The notes beneath the pieces were generated by a model. The model did not search any database. It was not told the origin of the DNA and saw only the letters and a program-made list of their open reading frames with translations. A DNA stretch of 64,000 nucleotides from Rhizobium sp. BK399 (GTDB lineage: Bacteria; Pseudomonadota; Alphaproteobacteria; Rhizobiales; Rhizobiaceae), in contig NZ_JACIAH010000002.1 in the NCBI RefSeq assembly GCF_014194695.1, positions 62,001 through 126,000 on the forward strand, given 5' to 3'. This document shows, in pieces, positions 7,339 to 16,656 of this stretch; the stretch's first letter is position 1; the number at the start of each line of letters is the position of its first letter. The position numbers and the translations under genes were made by a program.

Positions 7339-10300
7339 TTACTCGGCCGCCTGAAGCCGTCCAGCCTTGGCGGCAGGGCGCGGACGAGAGGCGTGCGCCA
7401 TTTCTTCGTGTAGCCGCTCCTCTTCGTGAGCATGCGGCTTCGCAAAGCGCGCGATGAGCAAGTAAGCCACCGGGGTAATGTACAGCGTCACCAGCGTCGC
7501 AAAACCGAGGCCGCCGACAATCACCCAGCCGAGGGCAATGCGCGCTTCCGCGCCGGCGCCATGCGCGAAGACCAGTGGTACACCGCCAAGGATCGTTGCG
7601 ATCATGGTCATCATCACAGGTCGCAGCCGCAACGCACATGCCTTTTCGATCGCCGCACGCACCTCCTCGCCGCGATCCCGCAGCTGGTTCGCGAACTCAA
7701 CGATGAGAATGCCGTTCTTCGCCATTACGCCGACGAGCAACACAAGGCCAATCTGGCTGTAGATGTTGAGGCTGGAGCCGGTGATAACAAGCGCGAACAC
7801 GGCGCAGGCAAGCCCGAGCGGCACGGTTGACATGATGATGACGGACGACAACACGCTCTCGAACTGCGCGGCCAGAACCAGGAAAATAATGACGATGGCA
7901 AAGCCGAAGGTCAGCGCCATGCCACTCGAGTTTTCCTCAAGCGTTGCGGCCTCCGCGAGGGGCACAAGGCGAGCGCCGGCGGGCAGGATCGACTTGGAGA
8001 TTTCAGTTGCCTCCTTGACCGCGTCTCCGAGGGAGAGGCCACCCCTCAGGCCCGCAGTGATCGCAACCGAAGCAAGTTGCTGTTCGCGATTCAGCTGCGG
8101 TGCGACCGAGCTTTCCGTCAGCGATGCAATCACCGACATCGGGACAATCTTGCCATCACCGGTCTTGAGGAACACATTCTCGAGATCCGTCGGGTCGTCG
8201 AGCGGCCGTGTGTTCGAGGTGAGCAGTACCGGGTAGGCTTCGCCCTTGACGAAGACGTCGACGACCGAGCGCCCCTCAAGCAGCGACTGCATGGCCGTCG
8301 AAAGGCCGGTGATGTCGATCCCAAGATCCGAGGCGCGCTCGCGGTCGATCGTCACAGACACCTGAGCCTGGGTCGGTTCGTTGGTCAATCTCGGCGTATC
8401 GTAATGCCCGGTCGCGTCCAGTGCATGGACCAATTGGGCGGCCGCGGCCGTCAGCGCCTCGTGATCGTTGCCAACAAGAGCCATCTGCAGGCCGTTGCCG
8501 GCGCCGCGAATGCGCAGGCTGTTCGACTGGATGGCGTTGCCACGGAGCGCCGGGACCCTCGCAGCCGTGCGATTGATGTCTGTCACGATCTCTGCCTGCG
8601 TACGTTGACGCTCGCCCCAAGGCGCCAATGTCAGCACCATGAAGCCGCTATTGACCTGTCCGCCCTGCCCGGAGATGGAAAAGATGTTGCTGATATCACC
8701 GCTGTCGACGAGCGGCTTAAGATACTCTTCGACCAGCTGCATCTTGTCGCGCGTGTATTCTAGACTGGAACCCTGGGGGGTCGTCAGGCGCATCATCACC
8801 AGCGCTCGGTCTTCATTCGGCGTCAGCTCACTGCGGACCGTCTGGAACGCGAGGACCGCCGCACCCGCGAAAATCAGGCAAGCGACGATGACGATCAGCG
8901 GGGCATTCAGGCAGGCATGCAGCGACCAACGGTAGGCATCGGCGAACCATGTGCCGAAACGTCCGAGAAGGCCGTGATCTTCGAGCATCTCCTTGGTCAA
9001 TATCCGCGAGGCCAGCATTGGGCACAACGTCAAGGCGACGATCGACGAAAGGCCGACGGAGAAAGCGAGCACGAAACCGAATTCTCGGAACAGCCCACCC
9101 ACCTGCCCCGGCAGGAAGGACAAGGGAATGAAGACCGCGGCAAGCGTTGCCGTCGTCGCGATGACGGCGAAGAATACCTCGCGCGTGCCAAGCACGGCAG
9201 CCGCCCTTGGCCCCATGCCTTCCGAGCGTCGACGCACGATGTTTTCGAGAACGACAATGGCGTCGTCGACGACGAGACCGGTTGCCAGCACGATCGCAAG
9301 CAGCGTCAGGATGTTGATCGAGAAGCCAACGAGATAGACAGCCGCCAGCGTTCCGATCAAAGCCACCGGCATACTGACCGCCGGAATGATCGTTGCTCGC
9401 CAATCTCTGAGGAAGAGATAGATAACAATGGTGACGATGACGGCAGCGAGAATGAGCGCCAGCACGACCTCATGAATCGCGCCCTGGATGAACACGGCAT
9501 CATCGCTGGTGATGGCGATCCGCGTGCCCTCAGGCAGCGTCTTGGAGAGCTCGGCGACAGCATCCTTGATGCCGTTCGAGATGTTCAGAGTGTTTGATTG
9601 CGCCTGGCGAATGATGCCGAGACCGATGCCAGGGACGCCGTTCGAGCGCAGCGCCGTCTGCCCGTCGCGCGGCCCAAGTGTCACGTTCGCCACATCGCCG
9701 AGGCGAACGTGGTTCTGCAGGATGACGTTGGAGAAGTCTTCCGGCGTCTGCAGGCTTGCCATCGCACGCACGACGATCGTCTGCGTCGGGCTCTTGAGCG
9801 ATCCTGCGGGCACGTCAAGAGCCGCGCTCGACAGCGCCTTCGTGAGATCCCCGACGGTCAGCCCTCGACTCGCGAGCTCGCTCTGGTTGACGTCGACGCG
9901 GAAAACCTTCTCCTGGTCGCCATAGGTTTCGACATCGGCCACGCCGTCGACCGAGGCAAGGCGATCGATGACCTGGTTTTCGACGAGAAGGGTCAGATCG
10001 TCCATGTTGAGTTTGGACGAGGTGACTGCGAGGCGCATGATCGGCTGGGAATCCGAATCCGCCTTGACGATCTGTGGCGCATCCGCCTCTTCGGGCAGGC
10101 GATCGGCGATGCGACCGATGGCATCGCGCACATCGTTTGCGGCAACCGCGAGATCGACGGAATCGGAGAATTCCAGCGTCACCCGGCTCTGGCCGAACTG
10201 CGAGCTGGAGGAAATCGACTTGAGGCCGCTGACGCGCGCGGCCGCCCCCTCGATCACCTTCGTCAGTTCCTGATCGATCGTCTGCGGCGAGGCACCGTCG

Positions 10301-10494
10301 AACGTGGTGCGAACGGTGACGACGGGCCGATCGACATCAGGCAGTTCGCGCACTTCGATCCCGGCATAGGCTGCAAGGCCGGCGACAATCATCAGGGCAT
10401 TGAAAACCAGCGCAAGGATCGGGCGCCGGACGAACAGCGCCGTAAATGTCTGTTTGCCGGAAGCCGGCTTGTCCTGCATTTCAATCACGTTCAT
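7339..10494 (-). CDS. RND efflux pump inner-membrane permease (HAE1/AcrB type)
   Basis: This 1051-residue proton-driven drug or solvent exporter of the inner membrane is full length for the family. TM1 lies near residues 22-42, a large periplasmic porter loop follows, TM2-6 lie near 340-540, a second loop follows, and TM8-12 lie near 860-1020. The paired aspartates of TM4, essential for proton relay, are Asp410-Asp411 (GLVVDDAIVVLEN). The start overlaps the stop of the upstream adaptor gene by 4 bp (ATGA), so the two are translationally coupled. No outer-membrane channel gene is adjacent; a TolC-like partner must be encoded elsewhere. Confidence 0.95.
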   Translation of the reverse strand: MNVIEMQDKPASGKQTFTALFVRRPILALVFNALMIVAGLAAYAGIEVRELPDVDRPVVTVRTTFDGASPQTIDQELTKVIEGAAARVSGLKSISSSSQFGQSRVTLEFSDSVDLAVAANDVRDAIGRIADRLPEEADAPQIVKADSDSQPIMRLAVTSSKLNMDDLTLLVENQVIDRLASVDGVADVETYGDQEKVFRVDVNQSELASRGLTVGDLTKALSSAALDVPAGSLKSPTQTIVVRAMASLQTPEDFSNVILQNHVRLGDVANVTLGPRDGQTALRSNGVPGIGLGIIRQAQSNTLNISNGIKDAVAELSKTLPEGTRIAITSDDAVFIQGAIHEVVLALILAAVIVTIVIYLFLRDWRATIIPAVSMPVALIGTLAAVYLVGFSINILTLLAIVLATGLVVDDAIVVLENIVRRRSEGMGPRAAAVLGTREVFFAVIATTATLAAVFIPLSFLPGQVGGLFREFGFVLAFSVGLSSIVALTLCPMLASRILTKEMLEDHGLLGRFGTWFADAYRWSLHACLNAPLIVIVACLIFAGAAVLAFQTVRSELTPNEDRALVMMRLTTPQGSSLEYTRDKMQLVEEYLKPLVDSGDISNIFSISGQGGQVNSGFMVLTLAPWGERQRTQAEIVTDINRTAARVPALRGNAIQSNSLRIRGAGNGLQMALVGNDHEALTAAAAQLVHALDATGHYDTPRLTNEPTQAQVSVTIDRERASDLGIDITGLSTAMQSLLEGRSVVDVFVKGEAYPVLLTSNTRPLDDPTDLENVFLKTGDGKIVPMSVIASLTESSVAPQLNREQQLASVAITAGLRGGLSLGDAVKEATEISKSILPAGARLVPLAEAATLEENSSGMALTFGFAIVIIFLVLAAQFESVLSSVIIMSTVPLGLACAVFALVITGSSLNIYSQIGLVLLVGVMAKNGILIVEFANQLRDRGEEVRAAIEKACALRLRPVMMTMIATILGGVPLVFAHGAGAEARIALGWVIVGGLGFATLVTLYITPVAYLLIARFAKPHAHEEERLHEEMAHASRPRPAAKAGRLQAAE

Positions 10495-11657
10495 TGCGTG
10501 ACGGGCTCCGAATTCGACGCGACTTCGCCGGCAACCCGCACCGCGCCGCCCTCACGGACGCGCTGCAGGCCCTCGGTAACGATGGCGTCGCCATCCTTCA
10601 GATCAGCCTTGACGAGAATGTAGTCTGGATTGCGCTGCACGATACTGACCCGCACTTTGCCGGACTTGCCATCGACGACCTGCCAAACAAATGCCCCTTG
10701 CGAGTCCCATTGGACTGAAAGCGGATCGACCGCCGGATATCGGTCGCCGCCGAATTTCATTCCGACATTGAAGGACATGCCCGCGCGCAACTCGTCGGAG
10801 GCGTTGTCGATCCGGGCCCGCACGCGCATCGTCCGACTTGCGGCGTCTATACGGTTGTCGATTGCTTCGACCACACCTGAAAAAACGCGTCCCGGTCGGG
10901 CGACCGACGTCGCCTCGACCGGCTGGCCGACTGTTATCGTGTTGGCGAAGCGTTCAGGCACCCAGTAGTCGACGAGGATTTCGGTCCGATCGTCGAGCGT
11001 CGCGACCGGTGTCGTCGTCGAAACGTTGTCGCCGATGTTGACCGGGATGATGCCGACAATGCCGTCGATCGGCGCAACGATGCTGCGGCGCTCAAGATTG
11101 AGTTCGGCTGCCTGCAACTGCAAGCGTGCACCCTGCTCCGCGATCTCGGCATCGAAGACATCCATGCGCGACACGCTGGATTTGATGTTGTGGTAGAGGC
11201 TGGATTTCTCGACAGCGCTCTTCAACGCGACATCAGCCTGGCCGCGAGCGATGACTTGCTCTTCGCTGTCCAGCTTTGCCAGAACCTGCCCTTTGGTGAT
11301 CCTATCGCCCGACTTGATCAGAATCTCGCGGATCGTGCCGCTCGCCTGCGGCATGACCACCACAGAACGAATGGCATCTCCCGTCCCGATGGCGCTCAAG
11401 CGATCATTGACGACACCACGGACGACAGCTTGAGTGGCGACGAGAACCGGAGCATTGGCGCCGCCACCGCCACGCCGCCGTTGTCCCTCTCCGCCGGCGG
11501 CCGGTTGCGAACTAGCCTCGCTGGGCGCCAATTTTGAAACCTCTGAAAAACCGGCCTTACGCAGCGTCTCGCCGGCCCCAGGCACAAAGTAAACCCATCC
11601 GGCAAAGCCGGCCGCAATTACGACAACGCAAACTACAAACTGCTTCCAAAATGGCAT
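10491..11657 (-). CDS. RND periplasmic adaptor (membrane fusion protein)
   Basis: This 388-residue adaptor bridges the RND permease and an outer-membrane channel. It starts with a membrane anchor (about residues 6-26). A low-complexity linker rich in Arg and Gly follows (about 58-68), then the split lipoyl domain, a short alpha-hairpin region and a beta-barrel (IDNRIDAASRTMRVRARI marks the barrel). The short hairpin fits the MexH/HlyD-like group paired with this permease type. It is first in the two-gene operon. No regulator gene is adjacent, but a 16-bp palindrome lies about 127 bp upstream. Confidence 0.93.
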   Translation of the reverse strand: MPFWKQFVVCVVVIAAGFAGWVYFVPGAGETLRKAGFSEVSKLAPSEASSQPAAGGEGQRRRGGGGANAPVLVATQAVVRGVVNDRLSAIGTGDAIRSVVVMPQASGTIREILIKSGDRITKGQVLAKLDSEEQVIARGQADVALKSAVEKSSLYHNIKSSVSRMDVFDAEIAEQGARLQLQAAELNLERRSIVAPIDGIVGIIPVNIGDNVSTTTPVATLDDRTEILVDYWVPERFANTITVGQPVEATSVARPGRVFSGVVEAIDNRIDAASRTMRVRARIDNASDELRAGMSFNVGMKFGGDRYPAVDPLSVQWDSQGAFVWQVVDGKSGKVRVSIVQRNPDYILVKADLKDGDAIVTEGLQRVREGGAVRVAGEVASNSEPVTQ

Positions 11658-12068
11658 TCACGTCTCCAGAGGGACTCGAGGCTAGTCCAGGGTCTATCGA
11701 AAGAGGCGTTCGCAGGACAAATTGCCGCGCGTCTGCGACAATATTGTCCCTTTGCTGACCACCGGCAAGCGAATTGGTCCCGCATTACTGAATTGTAATA
11801 TCAAGACTGAGTTACTGTTGTGGCAACTCTCAACCCTCTGGACCGTGTTGTAGAATTTCGTTCTCAACGTCAAATGACGGTTTTGTTTCCTAACGTTTAT
11901 TGACGATGCTTACGCGCAACCGCAGCTGTCTCTTGCCGCATATGCGGGCAGTTCCCGGAGCCGGCTTTCTCGAATGCCCGGCGTAAGCTGAGGAAAGCTG
12001 GCATCGAGGGGAATGAAAGCAGAACATCTTTTCTGGCCTTTCCATCCCGAATCACTACATTACGCGCC
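11658..12068. other. 411-bp divergent intergenic region
   Basis: No convincing gene was seen between the efflux operon (left, minus strand) and the UvrD helicase (right, plus strand). The region is locally AT-rich and includes the palindrome ATTAC-N6-GTAAT at 11784-11799. A TTGACG sequence near 11901 lacks a good -10 partner. Promoters for both flanking genes must lie here but could not be fixed. Confidence 0.5.
11784..11799. promoter_or_regulatory. Candidate operator palindrome upstream of efflux operon
   Basis: Perfect 5-bp arms ATTAC and GTAAT are separated by TGAATT, itself nearly symmetric. The site lies about 127 bp upstream of the adaptor start codon. The size fits a dimeric repressor such as those of the TetR or MarR families, but no such gene is present in the window, so binding is conjecture. 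Confidence 0.3.
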
Positions 12069-14558
12069 ATGAGCAATAGTTTCGACGATATCCCCTTCTT
12101 CGATGAAGAGCCGGATGAGGCGCCGCGCAAGCAGCCGGCTCCTGCCGCTCCGGCCGCTGGAGGGCTCGCCGCCCGCGCCATGGCTGCGCGCGGTGGCGGC
12201 AAGCGTCCCGATTATCTTTCTGGCTTGAACCCTGAGCAAACCGAAGCCGTCGAAACGCTGGAAGGCCCCGTTCTCGTGCTTGCGGGCGCGGGTACCGGCA
12301 AGACGCGCGTTCTGACGACGCGCATCGCCCATATCCTCAACACCGGCCGCGCATTTCCCTCGCAGATTCTTGCCGTCACCTTCACCAACAAGGCTGCACG
12401 CGAGATGAAGGAGCGCATTGCCGTTCTCGTCGGCGGCGCGGTCGAGGGCATGCCTTGGCTCGGCACGTTCCATTCGATCGGCGTCAAGCTCCTGCGCCGC
12501 CATGCCGAACTCGTCGGACTTCGCTCCGATTTTACCATTCTCGACACCGACGATGTCGTGCGCCTGATCAAGCAGCTGATCCAGGCAGAAGGCCTGGATG
12601 ACAAGCGCTGGCCTGCCAAGCAGTTCGCCGGCATGATCGATACTTGGAAGAACAAGGGCCTAGGACCGGGGGACATTCCGGAAGGCGACGCCCGCGCCTT
12701 CGCCAATGGCAAGGGCCGCGAACTCTACTTTGCCTACCAGCAGCGGCTGTCGACGCTGAACGCCTGCGACTTCGGCGACCTCCTGATGCATCCGATTGCG
12801 ATCTTCCGGAAGAACCCGGATCTTCTCAAGGAATATCACGGCCGCTTCCGCTACATCCTGGTCGACGAGTATCAGGATACCAACACCGCCCAGTACATGT
12901 GGCTGCGGCTGCTTGCGCAACGTCCGAAGGGCGAACTTCAGAATGTCTGCTGTGTCGGTGATGATGACCAGTCGATCTACGGCTGGCGCGGCGCCGAAGT
13001 GGATAACATCCTGCGCTTCGAGAAGGATTTTCCGGGCGCCAAGGTCATCAAGCTCGAGCGCAACTATCGCTCGACGGCGCATATTCTCGGTGCCGCCGGT
13101 CACCTGATCGCCCACAACGAAGGCCGCCTCGGCAAGACGCTTTTTACCGACCGTAGAGATCCAGAGGACATCAAGGTGCAGGTGCACGCCTCGTGGGATT
13201 CCGAGGAAGAGGCCCGCGCCATCGGCGAGGAGATCGAGCAGCTTCAGCGTGGCGCCGCTACCGGCAAGCGGCATCTGCTGAACGACATGGCAATCCTGGT
13301 TCGCGCCTCGTTCCAGATGCGCGAATTCGAAGACCGCTTCGTCACGCTTGGCCTCAACTACCGCGTCATCGGCGGCCCTCGGTTCTACGAGCGCCTGGAA
13401 ATCCGCGATGCGATGGCCTATTTCCGCCTCGTCGCCCAACCTGCCGACGACCTTGCCTTCGAACGCATCATCAACACCCCGAAGCGCGGCCTCGGCGATA
13501 CGACCGTGCGCGCGCTTCACGATTATGCCCGGGCCCGCGACATTCCGATGCTGGCAGCCGCAGCCGATATGATCGAGACTGACGAACTGAAGCCGAAAGC
13601 GCGCAAAGCCCTCTTCGACGTCGTTCAATCATTCCGCCGTTGGCAGGAGATGCTCGAGAGCACGCCGCATACCGAGCTTGCCGAGCAGATCCTCGAAGAG
13701 TCGGGCTACACCGACATGTGGAAGAACGACAAGTCGGCCGATGCGCCGACCCGTCTCGAAAACCTCAAGGAACTCATCCGCTCGATGGAAAGCTTCGAGT
13801 CGATGCGCGGCTTCCTCGAGCACGTCGCGCTGGTGATGGACGCAGAGCAGAACGAAAACCTCGACGCCGTCTCGATCATGACGCTGCACTCCGCCAAAGG
13901 TTTGGAATTCGACACCGTCTTCCTGCCAGGTTGGGAGGAAGGCTTGTTCCCGCACCAGCGTTCGCTCGACGAAAGCGGCCGCGCCGGTCTCGAGGAGGAG
14001 CGCCGCCTTGCCTATGTCGGCATCACCCGCGCCAAGCACCGTTGCCACATCTGGTTTGTCTCCAACAGGCGCATCCACGGCCTCTGGCAATCGACCATAC
14101 CGTCGCGATTCCTCGATGAATTGCCGGAAACGCATGTCGAGGTTGCGGAAACCGAACAGAGCTATGGTGGCTACGGTCGCGGCGGCGGCGGTTACGGCCA
14201 GTCGCGCTTCGACAAAGCTGATCCCTTCGCTAGTTCCTCTTATTCGACGCCCGGGTGGAAGCGTGCCCAGCAGAACAAGACGGACGCCACCCGCGACAAC
14301 TGGGGCACACGCTCGGGCCACGCCGTCGAACGCATCGGTTACGGCGAAAGCGGCCCGCGAGGTCGCACCATCGATGGCGAACTGGTGGCGAAATCGACCG
14401 CCACGGAACCGTCGAAATTCAAGACCGGCGACCGCGTCTTCCACTTGAAATTCGGCAACGGCAACATCGTCGAGATCGAGGGCAACAAGCTGACGATCGA
14501 GTTCGACCGTGCCGGGCAGAAGCGGGTCTTGGATGGGTTTGTCGAACGGGTTTCGTAA
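12069..14558 (+). CDS. uvrD: ATP-dependent DNA helicase, UvrD/PcrA type
   Basis: This 829-residue superfamily-1 3'-5' helicase acts in nucleotide-excision and mismatch repair. The Q motif (LNPEQTEAV, from 53), Walker A (GAGTGKT, 73-79), Walker B (VDEYQDTN), motif III (GDDDQSIYGWRGAE), motif IV (LERNYRS) and motif VI (YVGITRAKH) are all intact. A Gly-rich linker follows near residues 700-720. The C-terminal 45 residues (RVFHLKFGNGNIVEIEG) form the Tudor-like domain that in PcrA binds RNA polymerase. The acidic and proline-rich N-terminal 50 residues are an extension common in alphaproteobacteria. It is apparently monocistronic. Confidence 0.95.
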   Translation: MSNSFDDIPFFDEEPDEAPRKQPAPAAPAAGGLAARAMAARGGGKRPDYLSGLNPEQTEAVETLEGPVLVLAGAGTGKTRVLTTRIAHILNTGRAFPSQILAVTFTNKAAREMKERIAVLVGGAVEGMPWLGTFHSIGVKLLRRHAELVGLRSDFTILDTDDVVRLIKQLIQAEGLDDKRWPAKQFAGMIDTWKNKGLGPGDIPEGDARAFANGKGRELYFAYQQRLSTLNACDFGDLLMHPIAIFRKNPDLLKEYHGRFRYILVDEYQDTNTAQYMWLRLLAQRPKGELQNVCCVGDDDQSIYGWRGAEVDNILRFEKDFPGAKVIKLERNYRSTAHILGAAGHLIAHNEGRLGKTLFTDRRDPEDIKVQVHASWDSEEEARAIGEEIEQLQRGAATGKRHLLNDMAILVRASFQMREFEDRFVTLGLNYRVIGGPRFYERLEIRDAMAYFRLVAQPADDLAFERIINTPKRGLGDTTVRALHDYARARDIPMLAAAADMIETDELKPKARKALFDVVQSFRRWQEMLESTPHTELAEQILEESGYTDMWKNDKSADAPTRLENLKELIRSMESFESMRGFLEHVALVMDAEQNENLDAVSIMTLHSAKGLEFDTVFLPGWEEGLFPHQRSLDESGRAGLEEERRLAYVGITRAKHRCHIWFVSNRRIHGLWQSTIPSRFLDELPETHVEVAETEQSYGGYGRGGGGYGQSRFDKADPFASSSYSTPGWKRAQQNKTDATRDNWGTRSGHAVERIGYGESGPRGRTIDGELVAKSTATEPSKFKTGDRVFHLKFGNGNIVEIEGNKLTIEFDRAGQKRVLDGFVERVS

Positions 14559-14695
14559 AGCGAGGATTGTGCGTTTCGTAAAGCCTTGCTCTCTCCGGAA
14601 TCCGGGCCTCACCCATTCGTGACTTCGTTTGCGGCGGCGCGTCCCGCATACTGCGCTCCCGCGCGCACTGATCGCGGGAGAGTAAGAGGACGCAG

Positions 14696-14800
14696 ATGAA
14701 ACGTTATTCGCTATCTCTGATCGCAGCCTCGCTCATGATTGCCGTCTTGAGCAGTCCAACCATCGCCTTTGCCTGCAACCACATCATTCTCGGGACCTGA
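14696..14800 (+). CDS. Small exported peptide, 34 residues
   Basis: A short ORF starts MKRYSLSLIAASLMIAVL and runs through a hydrophobic segment to AFA-C, followed by only NHIILGT. AAGAGGA precedes the ATG by 5 bases, a good ribosome binding site. The layout is basic N-terminus, hydrophobic core and AFA before Cys26. This looks like a signal peptide with almost no mature part, or a single-span peptide; the lipobox is imperfect (Phe at -2). I do not recognise it. It could equally be a relic. Confidence 0.45.
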   Translation: MKRYSLSLIAASLMIAVLSSPTIAFACNHIILGT

Positions 14801-14876
14801 CATCGAGGGTGCATGAACGCGGCACTTGCCGCGGCAGCGAGGAAGTCCGAATTCGCAGAGCGGGCATGACGCCCGC

Positions 14877-15224
14877 TCACCCCAGGATCGGCATCGAACC
14901 CAGCCCCAATATGTCGTTGAGCAATGCCAGCCCGATCCCGGCGGCGACGACCGCGATCCCGATCAGAAACAACCGTCTGGCCCGGTCATACTTGGCAGCA
15001 ATCAGCGAATCCCGGGCGAGCAGATCGGCGAAAACCTTGACCTGCAACGCAATACCCACTGTCAGCAGCAGCATCGGCAGAATGTCGATCCGGCTCCAAT
15101 CGTTTGGATTCGAGACCCAGCGGCTGACGAAGCTCAGGGAAAAGCCGAGGATGATGCCGGCTGCCGTCAGCGAGCCGTTGCGGAACGTCGCGTCGATCTT
15201 CTCTTCTGGACCGGGCTCGGTCAT
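14877..15224 (-). CDS. Small inner-membrane protein of unknown function
   Basis: A 115-residue protein with three predicted membrane helices (about residues 18-35, 47-68 and 85-108). Its short charged N-terminus (MTEPGPEEK) is probably cytoplasmic. GGAG lies 9 bases before the ATG. I recognise no named family. It lies between the helicase and a DUF488 gene, about 90 bp from the latter and on the same strand, so the two may be co-transcribed. The hydrophobic pattern and ribosome binding site support it being real. Confidence 0.7.
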   Translation of the reverse strand: MTEPGPEEKIDATFRNGSLTAAGIILGFSLSFVSRWVSNPNDWSRIDILPMLLLTVGIALQVKVFADLLARDSLIAAKYDRARRLFLIGIAVVAAGIGLALLNDILGLGSMPILG

Positions 15225-15312
15225 GGCTTGGGCTCCGGGTTATCCTTCGGCAAAGAAAGGCAGAGATTCCCGGAATCGGCAAGACCACGGCTCGCCGCAG
15301 ATCATATGGACA

Positions 15313-15714
15313 CTAGGCGCAGGCTTCAGCCGCAAACCTTGCGCCCCGCTCTTCAAGCAGGCGTCGCAAGACGCTTCGATGGCATCTGCTTTCGCTCTCA
15401 CAGTAGCAGCCGATCGAAAAATTACTGGCATGGGAAAGCGTCGCCAGCAGGTCGAGCACATGGCTCGCCTCCGGCACTTTCATTTCCTTGGTGAAGCTGC
15501 GCACGAAGGCCGTCCACTCGGCGTCGGTGGTTGCCGCCTTCGCTTCGGTGACAAGCACCTGGCTCGGCGAAAGGATTGGCAGCCACACGTCATAATAGTT
15601 GCGGCTGGCAAACTCTTCTTTCGGCACGGCCCGCGGCGGCCGGCGAACAGTGCCGATCCGCACGCCTTCACCTTCTCCCCTCGGTGACCCCAATTGCACG
15701 ACACTAATAGCCAC
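15313..15714 (-). CDS. DUF488 family protein
   Basis: This 133-residue cytosolic protein matches DUF488 by the N-terminal RIGTVRRPPRAVPKEEF, the NYYDVWLPILSP segment, and the C-terminal CYCESESRCHRSVLRRLL with two conserved cysteines and a His-Arg-Ser. The family's activity is not established. The start is a GTG, supported by GGAG about 9 bases upstream. It ends close to the small membrane protein gene and begins 50 bp from the methyltransferase-like gene, so all three minus-strand genes could share a transcript. Confidence 0.8.
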   Translation of the reverse strand: MAISVVQLGSPRGEGEGVRIGTVRRPPRAVPKEEFASRNYYDVWLPILSPSQVLVTEAKAATTDAEWTAFVRSFTKEMKVPEASHVLDLLATLSHASNFSIGCYCESESRCHRSVLRRLLEERGARFAAEACA

Positions 15715-15764
15715 TGCAGCCTCTCCATCGACCCGCCGCGATATCTACAGCAAACGCCGCGCTC

Positions 15765-16457
15765 TCACCAGAGACCCGGGAAAAGGCGCCACCTGACCTG
15801 TTTGCGGTAGGCGCCATAACCCGGCAGATCCCGCACGAGGTGTTTTTCCTCGTCGAGCAGCCGCGCGATAAGGCCGCCCAGGATCGGCAGCACCACGAGC
15901 ACGCCCCAGTAAGAGCCGAGCGCCAAGGGTACGCCGAGAAACATCGGCAAGGCTGACGCATACATCGGATGACGCACAAGGCTATAGAGACCCGTCGAGA
16001 TCACTCGCTGCTCAGCGGTCACGCCGACGGTCGCCGCCGCAAACGAGTTCTGCCGGAACACAAAGAAGAACCCGATGTAGCCGGCAGCGATCAGCAGGTT
16101 GCCGAGAACGACGACAGCGACGGGAACGGAGCCCGACCAACCATACCGGTAGTCGAGCGTCGAGACGACGAAGAGCGCGATAATTGCAACGCTGTTGAAG
16201 GATTGTATGCGCTTCTGCGATGGCTCACGTTCCGCCGTCGGCCCGACGTGGAGACGCTGCTCAACCAGTTTCGGATCGTGATTGACGAAATATACCGTAA
16301 GGGCCGCGGACCATCCGCAGAAATTCGCAAGAAACAGCCATCCTTGCCAATAAGACAGGGAACCCGCGATAAGGAAGGTTATCACCAGCATGACGAGGCA
16401 AAACTTCACAGTCGCCACCGTCGCTTGCCGCCCGATACTCTGAACGCCACTCACCAT
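15765..16457 (-). CDS. Isoprenylcysteine carboxyl methyltransferase-like membrane protein
   Basis: This 230-residue integral membrane protein has about five helices. Its C-terminal region has the ICMT/phospholipid-methyltransferase signature: GLYSLVRHPMYASALPMFLG followed by the LLDEEKHLVRDLPGY motif, which binds S-adenosylmethionine at the membrane face. Bacterial members methylate lipids or unknown small substrates; no prenylated protein substrate is implied. The ATG at 16457, two codons inside a GTG, is preferred because GAGAG lies upstream. The substrate is unknown. Confidence 0.82.
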   Translation of the reverse strand: MVSGVQSIGRQATVATVKFCLVMLVITFLIAGSLSYWQGWLFLANFCGWSAALTVYFVNHDPKLVEQRLHVGPTAEREPSQKRIQSFNSVAIIALFVVSTLDYRYGWSGSVPVAVVVLGNLLIAAGYIGFFFVFRQNSFAAATVGVTAEQRVISTGLYSLVRHPMYASALPMFLGVPLALGSYWGVLVVLPILGGLIARLLDEEKHLVRDLPGYGAYRKQVRWRLFPGLW

Positions 16458-16656
16458 TGTCACACTCTCGCGTGTTTGTAGCCGCGAGATCCCATTACCC
16501 TAGATTGGCCTGACGACGCGCGCGTCAATGGCGCGGAAGAGAAACCACGGCGTCAAAACAGCGCAACCTGTTATCGCCGCGTCAAGCGAAGGTTTACGAA
16601 TCATCCTTAAAGATCCGTGAGGTAACGCCGCGCACTCAACAACCGAAAGCCCTGTC

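Noticed and set aside
12660..14612. Two long antisense frames opposite uvrD
   Set aside because: Helicase motifs on the plus strand are complete; the antisense frames show no domains.
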